64,000 nucleotides of DNA. It comes from Owenia fusiformis (taxonomy: Eukaryota; Annelida; Polychaeta; Sabellida; Oweniidae). Shown one piece after another: positions 1 through 10,735 of the stretch. A program made the position numbers and the translations under genes. Numbering within the stretch: the stretch's first letter is position 1; each line of letters begins with the position of its first letter. The DNA lies in NCBI GenBank assembly GCA_903813345.2, contig CAIIXF020000011.1, positions 34,340,166 through 34,404,165 on the forward strand, read 5' to 3'. The notes under the pieces are model-generated. The model did not search any database, was not told the DNA's origin, and saw only the letters and a program-made list of their open reading frames with translations.

Positions 1-97
1 CGAATCATGATGGATGTAATGACCCTAACAAACCATTCTGCAAATTGAATGAAACCACCAACTGGTTGATGTGTGGTGAGTTTTCTGTCTTTAAATG

Positions 98-565
98 CAA
101 ATCATCCATGCAGCTGTAATGTTGTGCAATTTCAAATGAAGCTGTATGGTTGCACAATTCCAAATGCAGCTATAATGTTGTACAATTTCAAATGCAGCTG
201 TAATGTTTTACAATTCAAATGCAGCTCTAATGTTGTGCAATTCCAAATGCAGCTGTAATGTTTTACAATTCAAATGCAGCTGTAATGTTGTGCAATTCCA
301 AATGCAGCTGTGATGTTGTACAATTTCAAATGCAGCTGTAATGTCGTACAATTTCAAATGAAGCTGTAATGTTTTACAATTCAAATGCAGCTCTAATGTT
401 GTACAATTTCAAATGAAGCTGTAATGTTGTATAATTTCAAATGAAGCTGCAATGTTGTACAATTTCAAATGCAGCTGTAATGTTGTACAACTTCAAATGC
501 AGCTTTGTCGTTGCACAATTTCAAATGCAGCTGTAAGATTGTACTATTTCAAATGCAGTTGTAAT
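98..565. repeat. Minisatellite, unit about 28 bp
   Basis: Roughly sixteen head-to-tail copies of a 27-29 bp unit with core TTCAAATGCAGCTGTAATG followed by TTGTACAA. Copies differ by point changes such as gcag/gaag and caattc/caatttc. Short open frames run through it only because the unit is stop-poor; nothing supports coding. It lies upstream of an ITIH-like exon and is probably intronic. Confidence 0.9.
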
Positions 566-748
566 ATATACAATTTCACCAAACATATATGTAGGCGGCA
601 ATACGTATTTCGTTCAGTGTTTGACATGCGCTTATTTCTCATTGTCCAGTAATAGAACTAAGGCATATTTACAAATGAGAAAAGTCAAGTGAAACAAGGC
701 ACATAGATGATTGATATGAACTTATTTGATTTTAAAATTTTCTTCTAG

Positions 749-3700
749 AAATTGAATTGCACATCCCTTGTCTTTATGAATAATACTGGTAATCCAGATC
801 TTTTACCTCTATTTTTAGGGGATCCACATTTTGTTGAGAGTATTACTGGAAGTGACATACCCGTCTGCTATACGTTGTTTGGAAGAGCTGGACGTCATTA
901 CAAGCTCTTAGAATATGAAACCACAAGTAGGTCAAATATAATATCTCCAATTTGTTAATATATTTACATGTGTATGCATTATATAACATATATTACATAA
1001 CCCTAATGTCTGAGGGGGGGGGGGGGGTCAATGCCACATATTGTTATTTTGTATCTATTGTATCTAATGTGTATATTGTAATTTAATAATTTGTATTTTG
1101 TATTAATTTGCTCTCCAAATTGGAGGAAATAAAGAACCATACCATACCATACCACAGATATAAGGCACTTTTTGGCGGAAAAACCAAGGTGATTGGAGTG
1201 AAGAGGGGCAATATTGATTGTTACTTTGTTTCTAATGCTCTAGAAAATACAAAAAGATGATAATTGCTCGATTTGATAGATGATAATTTGGCATATTGAA
1301 TTCTCTTTCCAATATGCTTTATTTCATGGAAATCGAGCCACTAATGACTGTGTTAGGAATTTTAAAGGTAAAAAAACAGTCAATCGCCAAGTAGTCGCTA
1401 AACGCTCTCCTATTTTATTTATTTTTATTTATTTATTACACCTTTAAAACGGTGGCACACCAATACTGGGTGCTCTTACAAAAATGTACATAAAATACAA
1501 AACATATTCATTTTGTGGTATCATTGAGATTAGGGTGAAACAAATGCATTAGATAAAAATTGTTTGATACATCTATCTACTAAAACTTCAATCTCGTGCC
1601 CATAAACACTATGTATATCATTGCCCAGTAGCCATTGTAATTTACTCTGAACATTAAGAGATATAAAATGGTTAAAAACATGTTCATTATTGCCTTCAAG
1701 TGCACTCTTTAAGTTAGAAAATAAGACAGAACGATGGGAGGTGAAATATGGGCATAACAGTAGGCGGTGGGAAAGATCATCAATCCCTGAATTACAAAAT
1801 TTGCATAATCCATCACCTTGGCCCCATCTTTTCAAATCTGCACCAACCATGAAACATCCTGTCCTAGCTCGAAACTTTAAAACAGCAAGTCTAAAATCGT
1901 TTGAAATGTGCATGTAACGTTCAAGACCCCAATTCGTTTTAACATGTTTATAAACGTTTAGTGAGGATTTTACGTTTATTGATTCAAATATATCAGTTTT
2001 CATTTGGCTATTTGTGATTGCTTTATATGTCTTCATCCAGGAAGTGTTAGGTCTGAACATAACATCATCCAGTCCTCTATCTTTCATAATTGAGTGGATG
2101 TTTCTCATATATGGCCAACACAAATTTTTATTAAGCCTATGGTGTTCTAACATACTTTGAAAAACAATGTTTAAAAGATCATTCCTATCATTTTTTACAA
2201 GGTAGCTAAAATAATTGATCTGTTTGTTTTCAATGCTTGTAGTAAATGGTTCCCAGCCTAATTCTGCCAAAAGAGCACATGTAGCCGGTTTACACTTTAG
2301 ATTCAAAATTGCCCTTCCAGCATTATATTGGAGGGAATTTAGTATTTTTGTAGTTGTCTTATTAACACACCATACCCCACAACCATGTGTAATGGCTGGT
2401 GTAAACATAGAATTATAAATACTTAGACCAAAGTTGATCCTGTTGACAAATGTTATGTTTGGCAAGTACATATCGCATATAAGAATTGATTTTGCATGCT
2501 TTTTTAGAAACATAATCTTTAATGTGAGATGTGTCATGGAGTAGATTATCAACAAAGGTTCCAAGATATTTGTATGTTTTTACTTCGTCAATTGCAGCAT
2601 TACCAAGAAACCATTGCTTGTTAGTATTCATTCTTTTCCCTATCGTCATGACCTTGGATTTCTTTTTACTAAAGTTAAGCCCCCATTTTATTCCAAAGGA
2701 CGATGTAGTATTGAGCATTTCCTGAAGTTTGTCTTCTGAGTCAGCTATCAATACTATATCGTCTGCAAATAATAAGGCGGGAACATAAGCATTTTCATAA
2801 CGTATGCCTAATCCTCTAGCTTTAATCATATCAATAAGGTCAGTCATAACAATAGAAAACAGTGTCGGGGATAGATTACATCCCTGTTTGAGACCATACT
2901 GACTGTCGAAATGATCGGTTTCAAAATTACCAAAAATTACTTTATTTTGTGCATTAGCGTACAATTTATGTAGAATTCTCCAGGTTTTTCCTTGGATTCC
3001 TTTGTTCCATAAGTGGCAAAACAATGTATCGCGGTCTAGCACGTCAAACGCTTTTGATACGTCCAGGAAAGCTAAATGAGTAGCCTTTCCCTTACATTTA
3101 CGAAGGCAACAAAGACCTTTCAAAATGAAAATATTGTCTTCAAGGCGTCTTTTTTCCCTGAAACCACCTTGGAGGTCGCCAAGTTTGTTTTCCATCTCAA
3201 TATACTTTTTAATAGACTTTTCAACAAGTGATGCATACAACTTATAAACATTTGAATTAATAGTAATACCTCTATAATAGTCAAGGTTTTCAGTGTCATT
3301 CTCTTTGTGGATTGGAATGAGTGTTCCCTCACTCCACTCATCAGGGAAAGACTCGGTATAAGTAAAATATTCGAACATGTTATAAAGTGCGTCTGATAAA
3401 GCAATGCCTCCATATTTCAAAAATTCATTTGCAATTTGGTCTCCACCCCCCATTTTACCATTCTTTAAAGATTTCACTTGTTGAGTAAATAGATCCTTAT
3501 CGAGCTTAAAAATATCAAGACCGTTAGTACCAGCTTCTTTCTCTAAACTTTTTATTCTGGTTCCAAGGTTGGAAATACTTGAGTCTTTGTTACGATGTGT
3601 CTCACCTAATTTTCCCCAATAGTTCTTTAATACTTCACATACCTTTTTGGGATCTGTGATAACTTCATCAGGCTGATCGGGGTTCTTTATTTGAATAGGG

Positions 3701-6700
3701 TAATCTGATTTTTTGTTGAACATTTTCAATGATTTCCAATAAGACCGAGAAGTTTAAGACTTTTTCATTGCATTGGCAGTCATATTTTTAATGTGGTTTT
3801 GGACAATATTATCTTTTATCTTTTGCTGAACTTTCTGCTTTCAATCAGAGTAAATTTCCAATAATTCATTTAAGAATGTTGGGTCAGCAATCCCGGATTT
3901 TTCCCAATACCTATAAAATTGATTGGCCCGTTTCCTATCTTTAATCATTTTGGCGATTTCATCATCCCAAAAAGACCGGCTGTGAGGGGAACATTTCTTA
4001 AAGCCAATGTGCTTGTCGGCCATTGCTAGAATTGAACACTTAAAGTTTTCCCACATTGAATTGGCATCAATAAAATCTGAGGAATTCCAATTATTAAAAA
4101 TGTCAGTAAGACTAGACTGGAATATGTCCCATTCGGTGTTATCATCGATTTTCCACTTATAATAGGGTTTATTCACAGATCTGTTGCCATGAGTGATATT
4201 TTTTGTAGCTTTATAGCAATGAACAGTATTCAAAGTGACAATCATAGTGGCATGATCACTGCCTACAGAAAACTCGTGATCTTCATCTATAAGCAGATTA
4301 TCATACATTTCCATTGTATTGTCATTCACAATAACATAGTCAATTGTGGATTGCAATACATTGCGCTTCCAAGTGATGGAGCCATTACATTGTTCCGTGA
4401 GGTTTAATATAGTGCTACCTGTTACCTCAGTTAACAATTCTATGAGGTCACCATTAAAACTAGATTTATCTTTACTCCGAAATTGAGATATTTTACCATT
4501 AAAATCACCCATTAATATAGTGCTACCGGACATATTGGCCAGCTCGGCAAAGTTACTAATGAGTTCATCACATAAACCTTCACTTTTATCTTTTTCGAGG
4601 CCATCTTGTGGGAAATAGACAACACCTATATTAAAAATAGAATCATTCAATTTACATTTGATCCAATATCGTTCAAATTCATCTTCCCTCGAGTTTAATA
4701 GGTTATCATTCATTAATATAACATCATTTTTGAGAAATATTCCCAAACCACCACCGCCCCTACCTTTACGATCTTTTGGCAGGAAATTATAGTTATTTGG
4801 TTTGACTAACAAAAAAGGAAATGGATTTTTTTCAAAAACTACTCGATGAATACCATTAATTATTTTGCATCTTCTTAAATGTTTATGCACACTGACCAGA
4901 ATTATGATGATACTTTTTTAATTTTCCCCAATAGTTCTTTAATACTTCACATACAAACTGCGTGCCTAATATTTCCAAACTTGCCTATCCAAGCTTGTTT
5001 TGTATTATTAGAAAACGTAAGCGCCGTATGTAAGGCACATATGTGTCTAATAGTAGAACCCCATAATTGAAACACTATGAGAGTCCGTCCACCAAGATGG
5101 TGATCTGAAAATAAAATACTTTCTTTCGTTCCCAACTTAATTGTCACTTCTATTATACATTTTGACTTTCAATATGAAAATCTCATAAAATCTGACGATA
5201 AAGCAAAATTTCCAAAGCTATATGAAAAACACCTTTACGTGCCTCTGTAGAAATTCCAATGATAATATGTAGTTTTAATAGTGTATGCACACAGTTTGTA
5301 ATTTCTGGCTAAAATAGGCGCGCAGTTTGTGGTTTATTTCTTTTTAATCTCCTGATTATCTGTTTTATCTCGAAATATTTTGAATTATACATGATAAATG
5401 CGTAAGGAATTAAATATAAAACGAGTCTAAAGTATTTGTCATTTATGTTTAAAGATCGATTTACGTATAAATTGCCGTTAAATCAGTGACAAAAAATGCC
5501 ATTAATCTGCTTATGTTTTAAAACTTAGATTCATTTGCACATACAGTCAATATGGTACAACGAAAATGGGACTTCTGCGCATGTTAAAATATTTCGTCAA
5601 AACTCAACTTTTGTTCAAGTTGATACGATTGTCTTTCGAACTAGAGACTTACCTCATTCGAAAGATCATAAAAGACTTTATCTATGCTGAAAATCTTAGA
5701 TCCAAACATAGTAGAATACGCCGTCAGTCCGCATTTGATTTTTTGAAGTGAGTTTCGTAGATCGTCAGATTTCTCCGACTGATATCGGGTTATCTCAAAT
5801 TGGTTCGTTTATAAATACAAATTTCTTTACCGTTGTAAGGCGCATGCGCAAAATTGATTTATAAACGTGATTGGTTGATGGTTTTTCTCCTGAGCATGCG
5901 TGAAGTCTGATGAACACTTATGATGAAGACCGGAGCAAACATTACTAGCTCTCAAACGAAATTCCAAGATTCAGATCATTTCGCCGTGTTTGCTAAGCGT
6001 GTATACGTGAATGACAAGCTGTTTTGAGTAGATCAGGTACCTGTTTTAGACACAACATTGATTTAGCTTGACATTGATGTGCACATTGGCACTTTTGAGC
6101 ATGTTAATACAAGTTTTTACACGCTTAGCACGAGACGTGTTTTCGAAAAATCTGTTATCTGATTCACTCGATTATCGTATGGATATGTATTTCTGCTGAC
6201 ATTTCAACACCACATCACATAGAATTACGATGCAGAATGATAATAAAACACAAAACAACTACTAAATTCCACTTGTTATTTCACAGGAGGTAAAATTGCA
6301 CACTGCCTAGATTCTTTGTAAGGGTCGTCAGACATCGGATTGGCCGCCATATTTGAAATGAAAATATCACTAAATAGAGGTCTGCGCATGTGTCAACATT
6401 TCGACTGCATAGTTTTTGCTAGTATTTGCAAGATTCGTATATTCGCCACAGAATGAACGCATTGAACAAGAAAACAATGCAGGATAAATGTCTTTAAATT
6501 ACGTTTCAAACTACAGACTCCAACTTAAATGATGCAATGTTGTTAGGCACGCAGTTTGTGATCGAAACAAACTGCGCGCCTAAGTAGGTGCACAGCTTGA
6601 CATGGGCACCGTGTGAGTGCTAACGACAAAAACAAGTTGAACTTGAAAGTGCTGACTATTCAATTTCAAGTTACATTGATTTCAATGGGATTTCGCGATA

Positions 6701-9238
6701 CCTACTATCTTTGAAAGTATGTAACTTCTGTTCTGGAAAAGCTTTTACCTTGATTTTAGCTTTATTTAAAAAATAATGGATTAATCTTTAAGGAAGTTAA
6801 GCATTTTTTGCATCAAAAATTTATTGTGAAAGAAATTTGACAATATATCACAAAATGTCAAAAATGTACACCCCTAGGTCACGTTGACCTCGATTTGACC
6901 TATGTTGACCTATTTTTTAAAAACAAACAAACTTTTCTGAAGAGGTAATTGAACAAGGTTTACAACAAACCAACAATAATGAAATCAGACAAGTAATAAA
7001 GGGGGGGTCCAAATGACCCCCCTCTTGTGACTTAGTGTTATAAAACAAGGTTGCAGACATTAGGGTTAAGTCAGGGAACTTTCTATTATACCCGCCATGC
7101 CATCTGACCCGAATGAGCCACCTGGTGGTGAAACTGGTAACTACCTACTCGCATCTGAGTTATTAGAGCGATCTTCACGTTTGCTATATGCAAATGTTGT
7201 TCAGAAATGTTTCTTGCCTAAATCGGAGAACTCATAGAAGATAATTTAGATATGCAGCACATGAACCACAGGAAAGGGAAACCCCAAAAAATGTTGCAAA
7301 CTTCTATTCTGTAAATATCAGTGCTTGGAAAACTGTCATTTATGATATAACATTTCTGTTTTTAGTTATCACTGGGATTTTCGCCGACTCCAAAGATCTA
7401 AATTTTGCACATTTTCTTGGTGCCCTTACAATAACAGCAGGTAGGAAAAACTGTTTCTGGAAATTCATATTTTGTAAACAGATTCATGTGTCATTGTAAG
7501 ATTCTCCCCTGATGCTTCATTGCATGATTTTTCTCACATATTATCACAAAATTCTCTCTACACTTCTATATACAAACATTTTAACTTATTTTTGCACTGG
7601 ACGATCCTCTAACTTGTCATTCCTGGCATTACGTCCTTAACGCGCCAATTAAAAGAATATCGTTACTTTCGATATTATCCTGATTTTCTGTACCATGTTA
7701 AAATATGAATGTCGTCTGATATTTTAATGGGAGTTGCTAGCAAGTTTGAAATAATTCTGTACAATCGAGCGCTGTGTATATTTCAACCTTTAGGTGGCAA
7801 TACAATACATTTTACTGGTCTCCATATCAAGATCAATGGAGTGAGGCACGAATGGGGTGCAGCGCCATCTGTGGCTTTAGAACAGGGAAACGCTGATGTT
7901 ATCTTTAACAATAACCGCCAGGTAAGTAAAATGTCGGATTAAGAAAAAAATAGATTCATTCGGGCCATAAATGTACATAATTGCATTAAACGCAGTTTTT
8001 AGAAAGATGAAATTTTGCCTAAATCTAGCTTGGCCAAGAGTACATATTGGCTCCCAGAGTGCAACGATATTATATTTTTACCATATATGGGCATGTCGTG
8101 ATTACAAAATTCGAATTCAAACAGCCGCCCTTTTGTTAACTTCAACATTTGAATCGTGAATTTTGGTCTTATTTCCAAACGGGAAATTCCAGAACTCACA
8201 AGAAATGATCGGGATATTGGCTCAAATATTTTGGACTGTTTATTATCAGAATTTACACTCGGTTATAATTTCAGAAAATAACGACATTGCGACGTTTTCA
8301 TTGTTGGAAAATATCGAGTTTCGATCCTGGGAGCCAATCCTCCATGTGCGTGAGCTCTTTGCGTTTATTCATTTATCTTCATCTCTCTGAACAACATTTA
8401 GTTATTTTAAAAGAAATGTCTATTTTCAGGTGACATTCATTTCTGCTACTTCTGGAATAGAAGTAGGCGTATCACGACGTGGAAGCAGAATGGGTTCAAA
8501 TTCAAGACTTGATTTAAAATTTACCATTCCTAAAGCTCTATCAGGAGCTAAGGGAATTATGGGTAATCTATTCATTATTTTTATCAATTTATTTAAATGA
8601 AGTTACGATTTGCAAATCCAATTTTTAAGAAACAATTTAATACAGATTGTATTCGTCAATGAAACTATACAAGCTCTGTGGCTCAAAACAATATCGGTTC
8701 TCTCTAGTTCACGATAGTGGAGCTGATATTGTATTGTATTGTATTGTATTTTGTTTACCACCAATGGAGGTGAATCAACCCTATTGGGTGTATCCCTTAT
8801 ATATAGGGTCATAAATTACATAACTAATCCTGGAAGACAGACCCAGAATCCCCTCCTTGAAGAGGGCCTGTGTCATTTTATGTGCATTCATACATAGATA
8901 TACGAGTACACACACAAAGTTGCGGACCACTCAGTCAAACACCCTGAAGTCCTTTACGCAAACAAGCAAATTAAACCATTGTCCATAACCATAAATTTAC
9001 TCAGTTAATTGATAAACTTGAAAATGATGATGTTGTTTCAGGTGATATGAAAAGTGGTACAGTTACGACTGAAGACAATCAGATGGGAACGCTGACTGTT
9101 AACGGTGCAGTCGCAGATGTGCATATCGGTTATGTTAAGTTTGGGCCACCTGGAATAAAATGTTGGGAGTTAGATGGCTTCAAATCTGATATCCATCTCA
9201 AACTTCTAGCTGATAATCTGCACCACAACGTGATATAA
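749..9238 (+). CDS. ITIH-like protein (inter-alpha-trypsin inhibitor heavy chain C-terminal region), last five exons
   Basis: This is the 3' end of a secreted ITIH-family gene; the vault and VWA part would lie upstream of the window. Exons read 749-926, 7366-7440, 7794-7921, 8430-8562 and 9042-9238 (stop). All junctions are AG/GT and the phases agree (1, 1, 0, 1). The first exon contains GDPHFVESITG followed by VCYTLFG, the GDPHF-type start of the ITIH C-terminal domain. Later exons give GIFADSKDLNFAHFLGALTI, then HEWGAAPSVAL, then IEVGVSRRGSRMG, and end DGFKSDIHLKLLADNLHHNVI. In known ITIH proteins this region follows the Asp-Pro cleavage site used for chondroitin sulfate linkage. The 6.4-kb first intron carries a LINE. 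The family call is firm; the exact paralogue is not determinable. A likely poly(A) signal AATAAA is at 9912-9917. Confidence 0.82.
1005..1157 (+). repeat. 3' tail of a non-autonomous retroelement (SINE/LINE end)
   Basis: After a G-homopolymer (about 1013-1027) there is an AT-rich stretch, then a small hairpin CTCCAAATTGGAG, AAATAAAG and a tail of ATACC repeats. A terminal hairpin followed by a short tandem tail is typical of LINE or SINE 3' ends. It lies in the ITIH intron. Confidence 0.5.
1530..2564 (-). pseudogene. LINE ORF2 C-terminal region with Cys/His motif
   Basis: This continues the RT frame after a shift near 2420-2480. It includes ITHGCGVWCVNKT, found after the RT thumb in many LINEs, and CKFCNSGIDDLSHRLLLCP, a C-x2-C-x7-H-x4-C putative zinc-binding motif typical of CR1/L2/Nimb-like and R1-related ORF2 C-termini. 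It ends shortly before the 3' hairpin and tail. Confidence 0.8.
2413..3729 (-). pseudogene. LINE reverse transcriptase domain, fragment
   Basis: RT blocks occur in order: YYRGITINSNVYKLYASLV, GGFREKRRLEDNIF, HLAFLDVSKAFDVLDR (block A), YGLKQGCNLSPTLFSI (block B) and ALLFADDIVLIAD (block C, near 2755-2775, with both catalytic Asp residues present), then KTYKYLGTFVD (block E). The catalytic residues are intact, but the ORF is cut off from the endonuclease and from its own C-terminus by frame breaks, so no full protein can be made. Confidence 0.92.
3841..4890 (-). pseudogene. LINE endonuclease domain (APE/EEP type), fragment
   Basis: This is the N-terminal part of the LINE ORF2. Exonuclease-endonuclease-phosphatase motifs are visible: ILMGDFNGKIS (catalytic Asp-Asn), then IDYVIVND and VGSDHATMIV (SDH motif with the catalytic His). 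The extreme N-terminal catalytic Asn and Glu segments are absent, so the domain is truncated. The frame ends at 3841 and continues in another frame as an RT linker with a stop near 3755. In living LINEs this domain nicks target DNA for target-primed reverse transcription. Confidence 0.85.
4953..5330. repeat. 378-bp segment bounded by 16-bp inverted repeats
   Basis: The left end ACAAACTGCGTGCCTA (4953-4968) and right end TAGGCGCGCAGTTTGT (5315-5330) are inverted copies with one mismatch. It starts within two bases of the LINE 5' junction. Probably a MITE or the ends of one; there is no coding content and no clear target duplication. Confidence 0.55.
5331..6543. other. Intronic stretch without recognised genes
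   Basis: This is part of the long ITIH intron. A 61-codon open frame at 5566-5751 has no family signature and is treated as chance. I see no RNA gene or clear repeat boundaries here. Confidence 0.5.
6544..6582. repeat. Head-to-head pair of the 16-bp end motif
   Basis: TAGGCACGCAGTTTGT (6544-6559) is followed after 7 bp by its inverse ACAAACTGCGCGCCTA (6567-6582). It is the same motif as the ends at 4953 and 5315, so this is probably a junction of two element ends. Confidence 0.6.
7072..7162. repeat. Dispersed repeat, copy 1 of a roughly 90-bp family
   Basis: The block from AGGGAACTTTCTA through GCCACCTGGTGG to CTACTCGCATCTGAG recurs in inverse orientation at about 57265-57352 with only a few changes. 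Pieces recur at 61952-61975 and 62565-62580. It lies in the ITIH intron and the second copy in a TTK intron. The element type is unknown. Confidence 0.75.
8727..8835 (-). repeat. LINE/SINE 3' tail with TATTG repeats
   Basis: A run of TATTG pentamers (about 8727-8752) is followed by a hairpin-like block containing ACCACCAATGGAGGTG and CCTATTGGGTGTATCC. Read on the minus strand this is a retroelement 3' hairpin followed by a simple tail, matching the architecture of the LINE end near 1440 and the fragment near 14460. Confidence 0.5.
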
Positions 9239-9900
9239 GGATGGGGACTGTATTGATTTTTGGTGGTGTGTAAAAAAGACCGACGACTACATTAACAGTT
9301 CAATTGCACATTCTGTATATGATGCACCAGTTTTTGACCAAAAGTATTACATATATTTCTGTTAAGAAGTTGCTCCAGTGCAGTGGATAATAGCAGGCCT
9401 CGAAAATATTGCACATATACATTGAGGCCCCTCAAAAGACCCTGCAGAACAGTTCTAATGTAATGAAGACCATATTCCTAGAATGTTACAATTACATGAT
9501 GATCTTTAAAATGAAATGGATTAAATTTTTCTTTTGCCTTGTTCCAAAGATATTGGCGTTTGAGTTTTGGAAAATCTCCATTGGTTACCGTTATAATCTG
9601 TTATCAACGATATGGCTTTATTAGTGTCATTTTCTTAAAAATACCACTCTGAAATTTTCTAATATAATGATACTTTGGTCAAAAATGGTGATTTACATAT
9701 AGTATGTGCAATTCTAGTGTTGTATTGTCGTAACTGTGTATATATGCAACATGATATTTTATGGAATTTTCCAAGTGGTCGTATATGACAACATGGTTGT
9801 ATATGACATCCATATTCAGGGGGCTTAGTAACTTTATATGTTTTAACAACTTGTTCTATATTTTATTATATTACACAATTATTCTATGTACTAAGATATT
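9239..9900. other. 3' flank/UTR of the ITIH-like gene
   Basis: AT-rich sequence follows the stop at 9236-9238. No other gene is seen. The best poly(A) signal candidate is AATAAA at 9912-9917. Confidence 0.4.
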
Positions 9901-10233
9901 AACAAGCATGAAATAAATGTTTCCAATACGATAATTAAAAATATCTTTCATCTATATGACCCCTGGAATGGTAACTGGAATAAAATAGTCCAATTGAGAA
10001 GGTGCTCTACAAAAAGAGACCACGGGTCTTGAGTTTTCTAATGGTCACAAACTTTTATCTTTGGAGCCATTGCAAAGATATTGTCCACATTTACAACTCT
10101 AGATTCATGGGCATAATGAGAGAGGGTTTGTGGGTCCCATGAGAACTCCCATTCTCCTTGAACCACCTACATTGTATCTTTATAAAACAAACACCGGTAA
10201 CAAGCATGAAATAAATGTTTCCAATACGATAAT
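9901..10233. repeat. 35-bp direct repeat flanking 263 bp
   Basis: An identical 35-bp sequence starting AACAAGCATGAAATAAATG occurs at 9901-9935 and 10199-10233. The intervening DNA shows no coding or transposon signature. It may be a duplication scar in the ITIH 3' region; both copies contain AATAAA. Confidence 0.8.
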
Positions 10234-10510
10234 GAAAGATGAACAAACCAAAGCCTTTGGTTTTGTCTTTCAGAAAGGGGGGGGGGTGCGGTTTTTACTG
10301 AAAAGACTAAACTGGTCAACTTTTGAACATTAGAATAGGGGGGGGGTGCTAGAAGGGCCCCAGCATAAACCTTTATCCAGGAACTTTTACGATGTTCAAG
10401 AAAACGTTCAGTGATTTCTGGACACTTTCAATTGTTTACTTTTTGGGGGAGCGAGGGTGCAGTAAAAATGCCTCTCCGTAAATCTACTCGTAACTGATTC
10501 ACACGGGCAA

Positions 10511-10527
10511 TCTCACTTCTGACACCA
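10511..10527 (-). other. tRNA-Leu-type primer binding site
   Basis: Minus strand TGGTGTCAGAAGTGAGA is complementary to the conserved 3' end of animal tRNA-Leu including CCA, with one mismatch in the first 17 bases. It lies one base inside the LTR terminus, the canonical position for priming minus-strand DNA synthesis. Confidence 0.75.
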
Positions 10528-10528
10528 A

Positions 10529-10735
10529 TGTAACGACCCTTGAGCACGTCCGTGGGGGAGCTGTACTGTACCGAGCCAGATACTAGACTCGAAAGAGAGT
10601 GTGCTAAATTCAATTCCTCGTACGGGAATCGAACCCAAGACCTTCTGCTCTCGTCAGACGCTCTACCCCTGAGCCATAAAGGCTAGCCACTACAGCTGAT
10701 ACTGTAGAAGCGACTTGTTATCGAAGGTCATTACA
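10529..10735 (-). mobile_element. 207-bp LTR of a small LTR retroelement (TRIM/solo-type remnant)
   Basis: Read on the minus strand the segment begins TGTAATGACC and ends GGTCGTTACA, the TG...CA inverted ends expected of an LTR (9 of 10 positions pair). One base after the end lies a primer binding site complementary to a tRNA-Leu 3' end (10511-10527). Inside the LTR is a tRNA-like sequence with intact A and B boxes. No gag, pol or second LTR was found nearby, so this is either a truncated TRIM-like element or the 5' end of a larger deleted element. The leucine primer choice is common in Ty3/gypsy elements of invertebrates. Confidence 0.75.
10625..10676 (-). promoter_or_regulatory. Pol III type 2 promoter (A box and B box) inside the LTR
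   Basis: On the minus strand TGGCTCAGGGG (10676-10666) fits the tRNA A box and GGTTCGATTCC (10635-10625) is a perfect B box, 30 bp apart as in tRNA genes. The D arm pairs well; the acceptor stem pairs poorly and the anticodon loop lacks U33, so this is a tRNA-derived promoter rather than a functional tRNA. A TTTTT run at 10468-10464 could terminate a Pol III transcript of about 220 nt spanning the PBS. Confidence 0.75.

Larger units (their letters stand above)
1412..4918 (-). mobile_element. APE-type non-LTR retrotransposon (LINE), 5'-truncated and broken
   Basis: On the minus strand, endonuclease, reverse transcriptase and a C-terminal Cys/His segment occur in the usual ORF2 order. The 3' end carries a hairpin (CACCAATACTGGGTG on the plus strand, about 1456-1470) and an ATAAA-rich tail near 1412-1440, as in CR1/L2/Nimb-like clades. 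The reading frame is interrupted at least three times: a stop or shift near 3841, a stop near 3755, and a shift near 2420-2480. The endonuclease N-terminus is missing. It is a dead copy in an ITIH intron, antisense to the gene. The clade is not assignable without alignment. Confidence 0.88.

Noticed and set aside
73-652. Cys-rich small frames near the window start
   Set aside because: The repeated NAAV/SCNVVQF text is translation of the 28-bp minisatellite.
1690-1917. Plus-strand frame of 75 codons
   Set aside because: Shadow of the LINE C-terminal coding region on the other strand.
10610-10690. Possible tRNA gene on the minus strand
   Set aside because: A and B boxes are perfect, but the acceptor stem pairs at only about four of seven positions and the anticodon loop lacks U33. 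Its position inside LTR ends makes it a tRNA-derived promoter.
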